Part shown: positions 38,103 to 50,916 of the stretch, piece by piece
Position numbering within the stretch: the stretch's first letter is position 1
Layout of the letters: each line of letters opens with the position of its first letter
Assembly: GCF_040412425.1 (NCBI RefSeq)
Contig: NC_089777.1
Span: 33,422,537-33,486,536, forward strand
DNA from: Macrobrachium rosenbergii
Taxonomy: Eukaryota > Arthropoda > Malacostraca > Decapoda > Palaemonidae
Direction of reading: 5' to 3'
DNA length: 64,000 bases
Position numbers and translations under genes: made by a program
Notes under the pieces: model-generated
Seen by the model: only the letters and a program-made list of their open reading frames with translations
The model's database searches: none
What the model was told of the DNA's origin: nothing

Positions 38103-38110
38103 ATATATAT
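37966..38110. repeat. (AT)n tract at SINE 3' end
   Basis: Degenerate TATATGTATA passing into a pure AT run at about 38,031-38,095. Confidence 0.95.
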
Positions 38111-38327
38111 AGTTAGATAGATTTCGTGTGTTTTCAGATATTAATTTTTTTTGTAAGAAACAACAGTAATCTACGGTAAATGAATTCCACTATTATAATT
38201 GTTGTCCAGTTCAGCTTCTCATTATCAACCCTTTTACAAGCGTGGATAACGAAGTCATGTTGGTCTGAGCTTAAGGCCGCTACGTAACATCCCAATGTCC
38301 GAACGTGCCCTCTTAACCCTCATGTAC

Positions 38328-38333
<6 letters not shown>

Positions 38334-38416
<83 letters not shown>

Positions 38417-38430
38417 GTGTGTGTGTGTGC
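38334..38430. repeat. (AT)n(GT)n microsatellite
   Basis: AT to about 38,408, then TG. Confidence 0.95.
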
Positions 38431-38590
38431 GTGATTTTCTGGCACGGTCTTTTCTTTAGGTCCTAAAGCACATGCGGCGTCTACAATTTACCTCAGATCT
38501 TCGTATGTCCCCAATACTCGTACATTTATCCAGTCTTCAAGGAAGGGTAAACAATGCAACTACCATACTGCTATATTTATCCATTTCTAA

Positions 38591-38637
38591 GCCGACGGCT
38601 GTTTCGACCACCAATCCATGGTCGTCTTCAGGGCTAC
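38591..38637 (-). ncRNA. Hammerhead-like core, degenerate
   Basis: The minus strand reads CCCTGAAGACGACCATGG then ATTGGTGGTCGAAACAGCC: a CTGANGA box, a GACC/GGTC stem and GAAAC. An extra C after CTGAAGA breaks the standard register of stem II. Read as a Penelope-type terminus relic. Confidence 0.4.
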
Positions 38638-38643
38638 TCTAAA

Positions 38644-38646
<3 letters not shown>

Positions 38647-38701
<55 letters not shown>

Positions 38702-38703
38702 AG
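38647..38703. repeat. (GT)n(GA)n microsatellite
   Basis: Short GT run followed by GA with one ACAAA break. Confidence 0.93.
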
Positions 38704-39118
38704 CACAGGCGTGATACGCAAACAAGTGCATATGTCTTTCAGGTCATTCCTAAATTGAAAGGCGTTGTGGTGGGAGTAAGTGCTTGCCTAGGACACTCCT
38801 AGGCCTTGAAAGAGATTGGTATGGATCGTCTAATAGATGTAGGACCCCTTAGTAAGGGAAAACACTACATAATTGGAAAATGAACTTCCTTTTGAGGTCA
38901 AATTCAAATTCAGCACTCTTTAGCTACTTTAGAACACAAGAAAATAAATCATTTGAGATCTCACCCTTGCATAGTGTGATAAAAAATATAATGGCCATGG
39001 CAGGGGGTATACACCACTGTTACCCTGTATCGTGTTTCACAAAAGTAGTGAAGAAACCAAGTAATAAGTCTTGGGCTTCTGGTTTATTTATAGTTTCCTT
39101 GAAACCATATTTTAGCGC

Positions 39119-39122
<4 letters not shown>

Positions 39123-39196
<74 letters not shown>
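39123..39196. repeat. (AT)n microsatellite
   Basis: Pure AT, about 74 bp. Confidence 0.97.
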
Positions 39197-39199
<3 letters not shown>

Positions 39200-39694
39200 C
39201 TTCAGACTAAGCCCAGTTTCAGGACGTTAAGATTGATTAAGAAAAAAAGGTTTCAGTATTTAATGTTTTCCTCTAAGGTGCCATACTGCCTTAGTAGTAA
39301 GGATGAGCCTTGCAACAGCTCCTTGTAAGACCAATATAATGTTCGGGAAATACTAGACCAAATAGATAAAAATCGTTTGATTGGTCATAAAAACAAAAAT
39401 GCTCCCAGAAGTTCGTTAGAGCTCTAAGACATGATTGGTAAAATGAAATGTGAATGCTTCCCAAGGCATATTTCTTAAAAAGAAAAAAGAATCATTATTA
39501 TTATTAAACGTTGCATTGTTAAAGGTGTTAATATAAGTGCACTGTTATACTGAAAGCACTCCTTTGCCAAAAAAGAAAAAAGTGCCCTCTTCGTTTGCTT
39601 CTTCAAGAGAAGCAGATATATTTCTGAGACTGGTTGATTTTTTTATGTAATCTAGCGTCGCAGTAACTTAAGATAAGGTGTTTTCTGAGTTAAT

Positions 39695-39985
39695 TTGGCT
39701 TTCTAGATGGCCTGATCTTTTTTTAGCACCCGGCTCTCTTAAGATGCAATAGGTGTTTTGGGATTGCCTGAATCTTTTCTGTGATAGTTGGGGTTCTTGG
39801 ACTGCCTGATTCTCTTGAGATAGTATATGGATTTGGGGACTGAACAGTTTTCTCTTGAGACAGGTGGGTTTGAAGATTGCCCGATTCTCTTGTTAGATGT
39901 TTTTAAGCCAATTCTCTGCTGAAATAGTTGGTTTTGGAAGATTAACGATTCTCCTTTGAGATTGTGGTTTGAGGATTGCCAATAC
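39695..39985. repeat. Diverged minisatellite, period about 37 bp
   Basis: About seven degenerate units resembling GATAGTTGGGTTTTGGGATT plus GCCTGATTCTCTTGA; the clearest are near 39,783, 39,819 and 39,860. Strong drift between units. Confidence 0.6.
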
Positions 39986-40090
39986 TTTTTTGTTGTCCTT
40001 GAAAACCCCCTCCTTGTTTGCGTTTCCAGCTCAACGCTGTATTGATTCTGTCAGAGTACGTTCGTTCTCGTTTAGTATAAAATTTTCCAT

Positions 40091-40095
<5 letters not shown>

Positions 40096-40147
<52 letters not shown>
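40096..40147. repeat. (CT)n microsatellite
   Basis: Pure CT, about 52 bp. Confidence 0.97.
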
Positions 40148-40150
<3 letters not shown>

Positions 40151-40395
40151 GACGTCATCGATTGTAGCTTCTCTGTAAAACCGTCTGCGGTCTGTTCAGC
40201 TTTGTCGGAAGGTAAGCTGCCTTCATCATAGCGTGCCGTGGGTTAAGCGAGGGGGCAAAAGGTGCTGGAGAACTGGAGCGGGCCATTGTACCGAACCTAT
40301 AGGTGGGGCTTGTTTAGTTATGGAAGCTGGATCAAAGAGATGATAAAAGGAAGACCCTTAAAAAGGAAGGTTGTTATTAATTGTTGATCTGAAGT

Positions 40396-40397
<2 letters not shown>

Positions 40398-40457
<60 letters not shown>
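40398..40457. repeat. (CT)n microsatellite
   Basis: Pure CT, about 60 bp, same orientation as the tract 250 bp upstream. Confidence 0.97.
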
Positions 40458-40459
<2 letters not shown>

Positions 40460-40461
<2 letters not shown>

Positions 40462-41845
40462 GTGAGATGTAAGAACCGTTTTATTTTAGCTCTCTGATTC
40501 GTAAAGAGTATTCAACTAAGGCTTTTAGCACCACGGCCGTAGGTTGTTAGAACACAGTAAAAGTTTAGTTCGTAAACATCATTTACCGTTGTATGTTTTT
40601 GCTTTTTAAATTTATTTTTATTGTCAATAGGCTTTATACTTTCATTTCATGTATTTTTTTTTTTGCACACATGGGCCTTATTTTATGTAAAATTTTCTAA
40701 GTTGGTGGAATTTTTAATAGTCCACCACGAATGTGTATACAGTCATTAATCATAATTTTGAAGCAGTAATGTCAAAGGCTGCGGATACGGGTCGGACCCG
40801 TTCATGTAGAATGATTACTAGAGATACGTGCTTCTGGTCGTGTCCCTAGCAGCTCTATAGCTCTATTATTATACACGGACCAGAACTCCGACAGTAAAAT
40901 ACTTTTGATGTAGTCGACAATGCCGATAGCTTTTGTTGGCACCGTTCGCTTACAAATATAATGTAGTGAGTTCAGTGATATCAAATATAGTACGGTCAGT
41001 TCTGAACGTATCGTAGGTAAATTTTTGATATCGCACTAGTCAGTTGGGTATATTAGAGTGGGTAATTAACCATGAATACGATTGGTTGTGACATCGCTAA
41101 CGTCACAGCTTTGGTTTAAATAGCAAAGAATTCGCCTCTGTGTACAATGCCCGAAAATTTTCACAGTGTAAATAAGTAGATCGATATACTGGTTTGTCAA
41201 TGCTCTCTCTAAATATAATAAATTTCTTGGCCTTTAGTTAAATTGATTTTGTTTGGTTGTCTCCGCAAGTATTATATATGAACTGTAGTTATCCCAGTTG
41301 CCACCAAAACCGCAAGCTGTCGCTGGAAAATACTAATGCCACTCAACATGGAACGTAACTCGTATATGGTGATGATGAAGATTGTGGAGCCTTTGTATAT
41401 TATTTGGATCGCCATTATTTGTGAGTCTTTGTTTACTTCGGAAGTTCAGACGCTCATTATTGCTTTGCTTGTTTTCTCCTTGGCCCAGAATTCCTCCAAT
41501 TAGTAAACTCTTCTAATTAACATTTAGGAAGTTATGCAGCAGATGTTTGTCCTAAAAAGACGGCTTACATTTGTTAATAAAATTGCACATAATGCTGATT
41601 GTGTTTGTGCTCCCCCCCCACTCCCAATTCAGTGGGAACGCCTTCGTTTTCCTGTAATTGAGTCTTTTTTTCATTAAATATTGATTTATGTATCATAATG
41701 TGTCATCTTTTCAGTATATTGAAAAATATATCCTTATTTACTATATCAGTTACAATGGTGCCTTCGCCATTGAGAATGGGAGAAAGTAATATTTTTTCCT
41801 GCGTGTACCGTACTCATCAAAGAAAACGTGTAAGACCACGAGGAA
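40460..41845. other. No gene recognised
   Basis: GTGACATCGCTAACGTCAC at 41,088-41,106 is a short interrupted palindrome of CRE-like half sites, followed by a TTTAAATAG at 41,115. Without a downstream transcript this is not a promoter call. Confidence 0.4.
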
Positions 41846-41856
41846 GTAAGGGGACA

Positions 41857-42164
41857 TTGAATTGAATATAGAATTTAGGCCAAAGGCCAAGCACTGGGAC
41901 GTATGAGGTCATTCATCAATTGAAATGGAAATTGAAAGTAAAAGGCTTGAAAGGTGTAGGAGGAGGAAAACCTCGCTGTTGCACTATGAATCAATTGTTA
42001 GGGGAGGTTGGAGAGTAAGATGGAAGAAAGAGAATATGAAAGAAGGTACAGTAAGAGGAACGAAAGGGGTTGCAGCTAGGGGCCAAAGGCACGCTGCAAA
42101 GAACCTTGAGTAATGCCTACAGTGCACCACATGAGGTGCACTGACGGCTCTATCCCCCTGCGGG
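41857..42164 (-). mobile_element. TTCTA-tailed SINE-like repeat (type B) with TSD
   Basis: GTAAGGGGACA is present at 41,846-41,856 and 42,165-42,175, an 11-bp direct duplication around a 308-bp element. Read on the minus strand, the element runs from CCCCGCAGGGGGATAG through GTGCACCTCATGTGGTGCAC (a hairpin), AGCTGCAACCCCTTTC and GTGCAACAGCGAGGTTTTCC to GCCTAAATTCTATATTC. The same order occurs at 53.7 and 56.1 kb. TSD and simple tail indicate retroposition. I see no convincing A/B boxes, so it may instead be a LINE 3' fragment. Confidence 0.75.
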
Positions 42165-42558
42165 GTAAGGGGACAATATAAATTGACCGGATGGAGTATT
42201 CACAAAGAAAACGTGAATACAGAATATTGGGGAACCATGTTCACTTTTATTTGGCCTGTGGAAGAGATCAGGGCTTTTCAGGGCACTTTTATTTTCTTTG
42301 TTGCTGTATCGAAATTAAACTTCGTTCTGGAGGATGGCGGAATTTTTAGAACTATCTTTTCGCCTCATACTGTTATATTTTTCTCTCAGCCGATTCCTCA
42401 GAAAATGTTGTATAAGTGAGGAGCAAACGATACTTAAGCATAATTGTATTGCATGTTATAGAAGAATTTCTCATTCTTTTATTTCAGATTATTTTCCTTT
42501 GAAACCTCTGAAGTTGGGACTCTGGTAGGATTACAGCTTTGAATGCGCCTTTATACAA

Positions 42559-42561
<3 letters not shown>

Positions 42562-42630
<69 letters not shown>

Positions 42631-42769
42631 CCATGAAATCAGAGCTGCAGTAAAAGCGAACCTTTTACAAATCCCTTTTGGTCTGCAGGCTGGAACCCTC
42701 CCCTGGCCGATCCCCGTAGCAAGCCTACTCTCCCCACCCCCTTCTTTCACCAGTGACCTTTCTTATTTC

Positions 42770-42832
<63 letters not shown>
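42562..42832. repeat. (GA)n and (CT)n pair in inverted orientation
   Basis: GA at 42,562-42,627 and CT at 42,774-42,832, separated by about 146 bp. The complementary tracts could form a 60-bp stem. Confidence 0.95.
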
Positions 42833-42835
<3 letters not shown>

Positions 42836-42839
42836 GGGA

Positions 42840-44987
42840 GACCCTTGATCAGAAGTTTCGCTAAATGGGACTGATTGACTTGGGGATTATCTGATGTCTC
42901 GATATTAGTGGTCATGGAATTGTATTACTTGCATTTCCCATGGCATGTTTATAAAAAATTTTTTTCTGCCTCTTTATAGCAATTTCAAGTAATCTAAAGT
43001 GCATTTTGTCCTTTGTGACGTATGCATAAGAATTGTCACTTTACCTTTAAAGGACATTAATGTTCAGGAACACGTTTGAGACAGAATATCGATAACAGTG
43101 CAAGGTCCTCTTTTCTCCATCATGATGCTTTTCCCATAATATAGGATCAACTTTCATACCCATCACATAGTTTATGGCTTGACTGTGATACTGTTGATAA
43201 GAAGTTCGTATGCAGTATGAGGGTCATGGTTATCTGCTACACTAGTTGAAGTGAATAAGTCTGCTTCATTCTTGGACAAAAGTCTCATTTTCACGGCTGT
43301 ATTTATATAATCTTTATTCATATTCTCATATGTTAGAGGCAGACGTTAAACAATTTTGAAGGAATAAATATACTGTATTCTTGAAGGTGGCCATGTAGCA
43401 CCCGCCAAACCTCCTCACCATCTTGCTTTACTTCTGAAGATCCCCCAATACCTTATTGGTTTTGTTGTCTGCTTCTTTTCATGCGAATGTTATAACTTTT
43501 TTTTTTTTTTTTTTTTTTTGAGAGGTGAATTGTCGCTTTTTTTTCTTCGTGTGTCAACCTCACTCTTCCAGCCGTCCTGCTTCATAATTCCGTCACTTAC
43601 TTCAGCCCAGCCTGCGCCGGTTAAGGGCATTCGTTTGTCTGCCATATTTGGTCCGTACATTGAAAAGAATCGCGACTTTTTCATTATGTTTATTTGTATC
43701 CGATTTGATGCATGTTCTTACTTCCCTCCAGTGCACAGGTATCATTAAAAATGTCCTCCTAAGTTGTTTTCGATTTCTGCCATTTTTTGCGCTGTATTGA
43801 ACTAGTGCTCCAGTCATTTCATTGACATTTCATTACTATTACTATTATTTCTTGAATTTAATTTGTTAGTTTTGTTAGTGTCGTTATTTCAAAAGCGAAA
43901 GAAGTGAAAAGTCCCCAGCTTGATCATCAACCTGCCAGAATAGCGTTCTTCTATCTTTCTTTTCTTATGTTATGGGACGTGGGTACCCATCTTGCAAACA
44001 GTTTTTCTTTTTGACGAGTTATTTCGTCCCCTTATAGCCGAGTAGTGGCATTCTGGAGAGCATTACTCCATGAAACTGATGCTCTTGTGTAAGCGGAATG
44101 TACGTATACCCACCAAATTATGGGACTCCTTCCGTAAAGGAGAGAGTAGCAAGCGTCTGTGCACGATCTGCTTGAAAATGTGGAGAAGGGAAGTTCTTCC
44201 ACTTCGTTTTATTTTTTTTTTATTTTCTGAATGTGAATTACAAAAATGGAAACACGAAAGAACCAAGGCCCTACCGCTTTTTCCCCCTTCTACGAAAGAA
44301 ATAAAAAAAAGGCTTTTTCCAAAGTCTTGCAAATTTCGCAGAATGGATTGCTTTCTGTTGTTTTCACTTTTTTGCAGATTTACTCTTGATAGTTACTGAT
44401 TCTTTTTTTAATAATTATTATCTGTGTTATTAATTAGTCATCCAAGTCTCTCATTTGTCCTTTTTTGTGGGAGCTTACTTTGCAAGGTAATGGCTATTTC
44501 GGCTTTTTTTTTTTTTTTACTATAATGTAAATATTATTATCCGAATTTTGTCTTCGAATGATTTCGATAATGTCGGGGATAGAACTTTGAAATGTAAAAA
44601 AATGCAACCATGATAAAAGAAGGAAAATTCCTAAGCTAAATAGAAAAAAAAATGCCGATTCAGCAGAAAAACGGGAAAAGAAGTGCTTTCAGATTGTTTT
44701 GTCAATATACCATGAGTTCAGTCCCAGTTTATCTGGCGCAGTAGAGTTTTTGTCAGTCGTGCTTTGATCCGTGCCTATTTTAAGAATAAAAAATAGTCGA
44801 AAACTATGTGGACTAAAATTTTCTTGAGAATTTTTGAGAATTTTTCGCATTGTTTTTACCGGCGTCTGAACTGGTCGACACAAACCCTACGACTTCCAAT
44901 CAACCTTGGGAGTTCTGAATGAAAAAGGTTGCCATATAAGGGGTCCTCTTTAAATTGGAAGAAGCGTAGGCGAACGAAGTGCCTACG

Positions 44988-44990
<3 letters not shown>
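42840..44990. other. No gene recognised; poly-T tract
   Basis: Poly-T at 43,497-43,519. Frames of 76-109 codons in 43.5-44.4 kb overlap on both strands and show no domain. Confidence 0.5.

Positions 44991-44992
<2 letters not shown>

Positions 44993-45056
<64 letters not shown>
44993..45056. repeat. (GA)n microsatellite
   Basis: Pure GA, about 62 bp. Confidence 0.97.
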
Positions 45057-45059
<3 letters not shown>

Positions 45060-45188
45060 TGGCAAAGGGCTGAAAACATCATCCCAATGAAAAGGCTATG
45101 ATAACGATCAGGTGGACCTTGATCTCTTGGCTCCTTGGACGTGGCTGCAAGAAATAAGCTCCTGAGGGATTTCCATTATCTTAATCCA

Positions 45189-45260
45189 GTCCTCCTCCTC
45201 CTCCTCCTCCTCCTCCTTCCCTTCATCATCGTCATTATCTTCCCTCCCTCCCTCTCTTTC
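45189..45260. repeat. (TCC)n and TCCC-rich tract
   Basis: About ten TCC units followed by CATCATCGTC and (CCCT)n. It explains the acidic E-rich frame on the other strand. Confidence 0.85.
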
Positions 45261-46437
45261 TTGTTGAATGATCACGATGCCACTATTGTTTATGGGGCGC
45301 CTTTTGAGAAGGCCTCCTGCTGAGACTTCTTCCTCCTGTAGCTCATCTTCCTCATCTTTTGGCAATGTGATTTTTCCATCAAATTGCTCTTAAATGAACA
45401 CAACTTTTCCATACGACGTTTATGGTAATGGATGATTCCTATCTTCACAGTTGGCTATGGATGATTTTATTCGATTCGAAGGGACGACGCCTAAAAAGTC
45501 TGTTGTTGGGCAAGTTGCATTTTTCACTTCATGTTTTGTGTGGCACGTGAAGTTAAATTTTATCACGTGATAAAATATAGTTTCTTAAATAGAATTTTAG
45601 AAGTCACCAAAGCCTTGAAGGTATGTTTATCATTTAGCTTCGTCATAAATTGAAAACTAACGATTGTCGAATGGAATATTCGTTTGTCTACATGCTAAAT
45701 TTTCAGGTGTACAGTTTTTTTTTATAGGATTTCTTTTAACAGCATCTTCCCCTTTTAAGCTTCCGACTTCAGAAGGTGAGAACTTTCCCTTTTCTTGCTT
45801 TTATTACCTGAGAACACATGTAAATGTCTTCTAGTTTCGCCTTCTTTTAACATGAAGTACATTTTTGAGTAATTTAGGAAGTCCTTCAAGGTTATACTCC
45901 TTGTCTGTTAATTATCACGAACCAAATGCCCTAATTAATAATTGGCATCACAAGCAGAACGTGTCGGTAAAGAAAGAATAAGCTCGTTATAGAAATGCAG
46001 TCCCTTGGAACCGATTGTCCTTTATGTAGTTGCTAAAATAAATAGTTGTTATAAAATTAGCTTTATGTTACTTCCTCTGCAAGCAATACCACTGTCAGAT
46101 ACTTTTCCATTAGGATTTGTAACTGGCCTGCTAGTAATAATAATAATAGTAATAATAACTTTTACAGGTACATAGCCATGTAAATGAATGGAAATCTTAA
46201 TTCGATAATCGTTCCAAGGACAAACGTGGGAAGTCTGGCCTTTTGTCTTAATGACTATTAGGCGTCAATTTTTTTTTTGTCTAGATTTTCAAGGTGACAA
46301 TTGTAATGGGCGGAGGAGGGCATGGGAACGTGGTCAGATAAACCTCAAGGGTATTCTTATCGTCTATTAGAAAAGAAAGACTGCTGCTGGAGAAAGGTCA
46401 GAAGGGCGATGGGCACGCCAAACTCGTCTCTTGTTGA

Positions 46438-46906
46438 GGATGATGTATTCTAACTTATTTTATAAATTTATTAGCTATTTAATGTATTCTAACTTCTTTA
46501 TAATAGGTATTTGATGTATTCTATAACTTCTTTTATAAAAGCTATTTGCTGTATTCTGAATTTCTTTTATAATAGTTATTTGATGTATTCTAATTTCTTT
46601 TATAATAGCTATTTGCTGTATTCTAACTTCTTTTATAATAGCTATTTGATGTATTCTAACTTATTTTGTAATAGCTATTTGACGTATTCTAACTTCTTTT
46701 ATAATAGCTATTTGATGTATTCTAACTTCTTTTATTATAGCTATTTGATGTATTCTAACTTCTTTATAATAGTTATTTGATGTATTCTGACTTCTTTTAT
46801 AATAGCTATTTGATGTATTCTAATTTCTTTTGATAATAGCTATTTGCTGTATTCTAACTTCTCATATAACAGCTATTTGATGTGTTCTAACTAATTTTAT
46901 AATAGC
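46438..46906. repeat. 33-bp minisatellite, about 14 units
   Basis: Unit TATTTGATGTATTCTAACTT plus CTTTTATAATAGC, repeated in register with few changes (GATGTATT/GCTGTATT, TAAC/TAAT/TGAC, occasional 1-4 bp deletions). Because 33 is a multiple of three, the frame across it stays open for 89 codons with an 11-residue period, but there is no evidence that it is translated. Confidence 0.95.
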
Positions 46907-46909
46907 TAC

Positions 46910-48126
46910 TGGCAACCATGCTCTCCCACTAGATTTGAAAAGCCTCCTTATTTTCTTGGTAACAGGGGCTGTGTCCGTAATTGGTAAAGAATTCACTCCT
47001 CTTATGCCATTTGGTAATAATTATACTTCTTTGTAGTGGTGTCTATTCTTACATTGTTTGTGACCTCGGGTGCGTATGTGTGTGTGTGTATGTATGTATG
47101 TATGTATGCGTGTAGGTACCCAGTATGCCATTAACATTTATACTACGACAGTTCAGTAGAAAGGCCAATATAAATTGGGTCGCTTAATGTTGCATTTGCT
47201 CAGAAATAGCATGCACTCAGGGAATCGCCAAAAATTGCCAAAGCTTAATAGTGAAGGTTAGAAATTATCACTAAAGCTTTGTAATGTTGTGTGATGTGAT
47301 GGCCTCTGGGTGCAGCGTTCCTCCAGGTCGGAGAGGAAGCGATATATCACAATTTAAGTTATGAATGGACAATCTCCAGGCTTGGATAGTCCCTACGCAC
47401 ATACGTAATTATTTACATATATCCAGTGTAATTTGACGTTGGTAATATATTTTAACATTCCTCAGGCATTTTTGTATCATATGCTCAGAAACTTTATTTT
47501 TTTATTTTCTTAGGCTTTTGAATGTCAGGTATTCAAAACATTGATTTTTTCATTAATTTACTGTACACTGGGTTTCAAGAATTAAAGCTAAAACAGATCC
47601 CGTAATGAAAGAAAATAGAAGTGTAAAGCTTAAAGGAAGAGAAATGAGCTTTGGGAAAAGGTTGACATCGAACGTCTACAGGCTTTTGAAATATCACCTC
47701 GAGGAACAATTCGGGGCGTGAGCTGGCAAGATGCTATCGCTGACAAGGTTCTGTCTCAAATGAAGTATTGTCAGAGACGTCCTCGAGTGGGAATCTTGAA
47801 AGCAGTCAGCGTGAAAATAATGCTTGGAAACTTTTTTTTTTTTTTTTTTTTTGAGGGGCGTTCTGGGATAAGGAGGAGTTAGGCCTTGCGGAAGAGCTCG
47901 TGAAAAACCGCTGGTGATTAGAGTAAGATCAAAATTTAATTTTGTTTGAATAAAATAGTTTTGCTCTTGGTCACATTAAAATTGTATTGATGCCTTAATT
48001 TGGCAGACTTAGAGGAAAATGGGTGTCCATCCACTAAATTTTGTTGCGGCATTTGTATTAGTGGTTTTGTCAGTTTAAGAGTAGAAGAAAATTAAATTCT
48101 TTTGTCAGAATTGCTAAGAGTTTTAT

Positions 48127-48130
<4 letters not shown>
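46910..48130. other. No gene recognised
   Basis: Contains (TATG)n at 47,089-47,110 and poly-T at 47,830-47,852; nothing else supported. Confidence 0.5.

Positions 48131-48205
<75 letters not shown>
48131..48205. repeat. (CT)n microsatellite, 75 bp
   Basis: Pure CT. Confidence 0.97.
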
Positions 48206-48207
<2 letters not shown>

Positions 48208-48479
48208 ACACATGTATTCAGTCACTTTGGTAGTTTGCTTGTGCTTATAAAAGAGAAATGTCCTTGCGACGTTCTTATAATAAGTATTAGAGGAGGAACA
48301 GTATATATGAATCTTAAGAAAAAATAGGAGAAAAATAGTTAATTTTTCGTCTAAAGAATTAAGTTTACGGCCGGGGAAGGGTGTGAGTTGGGGGATGAGA
48401 GGGAGAGTTGGAGGTTTTGTGATTCGAAGATTCACGATAAAAGAAAATGTGGAGTGGTTTTCAGTGGCCCCCACACACA

Positions 48480-48600
48480 CCAGCACATATATATATAGCT
48501 CATATATATTTACATGTATATAAATATATACATAAATATACTGTATATTTATATATAAATATACTGTATATTTATATAGGCTATATACATACAGTATATG

Positions 48601-48672
<72 letters not shown>
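48480..48672. repeat. (AT)n tract
   Basis: Degenerate ATATAT/ACTGTATATT sequence followed by a pure AT run at 48,607-48,671. Confidence 0.95.
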
Positions 48673-48674
<2 letters not shown>

Positions 48675-48675
48675 C

Positions 48676-48800
48676 ATGAATTTTTTATCACATCACCGTA
48701 TTGGACATTAAAGGACGTTTGTAGCTTAATGCTTCTATATACGGTAACATGTATTTATTTCGTAAATTGGATATTAAAGACGTTTAATATATATTTGAAT
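48676..48800. repeat. SINE (type C) 3' fragments
   Basis: TGAATTTTTTATCACATCAC beside the AT run is the inverted 3' end of the type C SINE (GTGATGTGATAAAA-TTCA). GACATTAAAGGACGTTTGTA and GCTTAATGCTTC immediately beyond read in the opposite direction. Two small fragments of the same family therefore appear head to head. Confidence 0.45.
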
Positions 48801-49089
48801 GTTTATATATATGAAAAGAAATTTCTTTGTTAAACGAATACTGTGTTTGTGTGAAACGAAATTACTGAATAGATATTTTGAATGTTTATAAATGAAAAGA
48901 AATGCTGTGTTAAACGAATACTGTGGAAACGAATGACAGGTACAGTAATTACCAAGTCTCATTATATTCTCGTGAACGGTGGCTAAGCTCCTCACTTGTC
49001 AGTTATTCAGTCATCGTATTTTTTAAACCGTATTTTTCCTGCGTGAAGTGTATATCATTTGTTGGAAAACAATATCAAGATAATACAAG

Positions 49090-49188
49090 TGAGAGAGAGA
49101 GAGAGAGAGAGAGGAGGGGAGGGGAGGGGGAGAGAGATACCATACTTTGATATCACGATTGACTGTATGTTTGTGTGTGTGTATGTTT

Positions 49189-49254
<66 letters not shown>

Positions 49255-49362
49255 CAATACTTTGATATCACAAGTGTGTTTGTGTGTGTGTGTGTGAGAG
49301 AGAGAGAGGAGGGGAGGGGAGAAATACAGTATTTTGATATCACAAGAGAGAGAGAGAGAGAG
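49090..49362. repeat. Clustered (GA)n with a repeated spacer
   Basis: GA blocks at 49,090-49,112, 49,193-49,251, 49,297-49,320 and 49,346-49,362 are joined by copies of ATACNNTACTTTGATATCAC (49,138, 49,254, 49,325), so the whole cluster is a tandem repeat of GA plus spacer with a GT-rich stretch. Confidence 0.9.
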
Positions 49363-49399
49363 AAACTTATGTGTAACACTAATCAGCTTTTTTCATGAC

Positions 49400-49665
49400 T
49401 CGAGATGACGCAAAACTACCGGCGTTTTGCCGCGTACACGTTCTTTCCATCCCTTTCCGGAAGCCCTGGAATCACGACAAATCTTTGCCTGTTACGAGCA
49501 TGAAATTTCTGAGAAGTCTTCCATCAGCAGCAGCATAAAAGAGAGCAGGGGAGAGGGGTTCATTTACAGGGATCCGATTTGCCCTCGAAAATAGGTCAAA
49601 GGAAAACGAATGAAAGGAATTGAAGTGTTTGCGAATCAAGATCTTGGATAAATGAAGTTTCGCTG

Positions 49666-49696
<31 letters not shown>

Positions 49697-50583
49697 GTTT
49701 CTTGAGACTTACGTGTGTGAACAATCGTCAAGTTATAGAAACAATATGACTGAATCTTCACCAGTGGTTTATTTAATATTCTAATATTGAGTTTTTATAG
49801 TTACAAACCATTTTGGCGATGATCTGTAATATAATTATAATGCGAAGATTATTTATCAGTGCCTCTGAATACTTCCCTTGATTTTTATAAGGGAAAATTA
49901 AGTTAGTAAAATTTGGTTAGTCATAAATAACTTAAGAACCACACTATGCCTAGGTTAATTATGCAGTACCGTTACATTAGGCTTAACAAGTAGTAGCTTT
50001 TCATCTGTAATTTATGTAATGGGTTCCGAGCCCTCGGTAATCACTAGGTTCCGCTTGTCAATGTCAAGAAATGAAATTGGAGATAAAAACAAACGACTGC
50101 ACACAAAAATTCTTGTGAATAACTGCATTCATAAACCTTTAGGAGATGGAAAATTAATTATGTAAAAACCCTTCATAATTTATCATGTAAATATACAATA
50201 AAAACTTTTATGATTAAACCAAGTGTAAAGGTTAAAAAGTCGAGGAGAGCCGAACTGCATAATATAAGCATTAAGAGTAAATTGAAAGTCTCGCACAAAA
50301 AAAGTGTATCCTATTAAATCTTGTGTCCTTAATTACGCAGACGTCCTTTGCAATAAAATTTACCAGTTGCTTCTTGCAGCAATGGCGCAACATTCCTTAA
50401 AAGTTTTTCGAAATAAGTCGTCAGTTTTACCGATATATTAATTACAAAAAGAAAAAATAGTCGGCATTTGTACCCGGATTATTTCCAATTTTCAATCAAT
50501 TTATCCTGTGACTTTGACCTGCATATTTTACAATTTTCAGTAATCTCCGCACATAAAGATTGAGAATACGTTGCTTTAATCAA

Positions 50584-50587
<4 letters not shown>
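49400..50587. other. No gene recognised; poly-T tract
   Basis: Poly-T at 49,662-49,694. AT-rich remainder without repeats I recognise. Confidence 0.5.

Positions 50588-50588
<1 letters not shown>

Positions 50589-50643
<55 letters not shown>
50589..50643. repeat. (GA)n microsatellite
   Basis: Pure GA. Confidence 0.97.
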
Positions 50644-50644
<1 letters not shown>

Positions 50645-50916
50645 AGTCTGTACCTGAAATCAGTATTATTTACTCAACTGAATTAGATCAGATTTTTAAC
50701 TTTTCACGAACGTTATTTTTTTCTCATTACCTGCCCTGGTTTCAAACTAGAAGACAAAGACACAGAAAAATAAGATCTAAAAGAAAGAGCAAAAACTTGT
50801 CATTTAGCCGAAGTCTGACCGAAAATATAGCCAAAAGAGCAGTCAATGTAACCATTGAAAGGAAACTGGTAATTGCCACGCCGTGTTGAGTACCCCTATG
50901 TGTCTTTTAATTTTCT

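Noticed and set aside
41085..41125. Promoter suggested by paired CRE-like half sites and TTTAAATAG
   Set aside because: No transcript, first exon or downstream gene supports it; short matches like these are common by chance.
42484..42874. Arg-Glu and Leu-Ser repeat frames (also at 3.9, 17.9, 36.8, 40.0, 45.0, 48.1, 49.1, 50.6 and 54.2 kb)
   Set aside because: They are translated (GA)n or (CT)n tracts.
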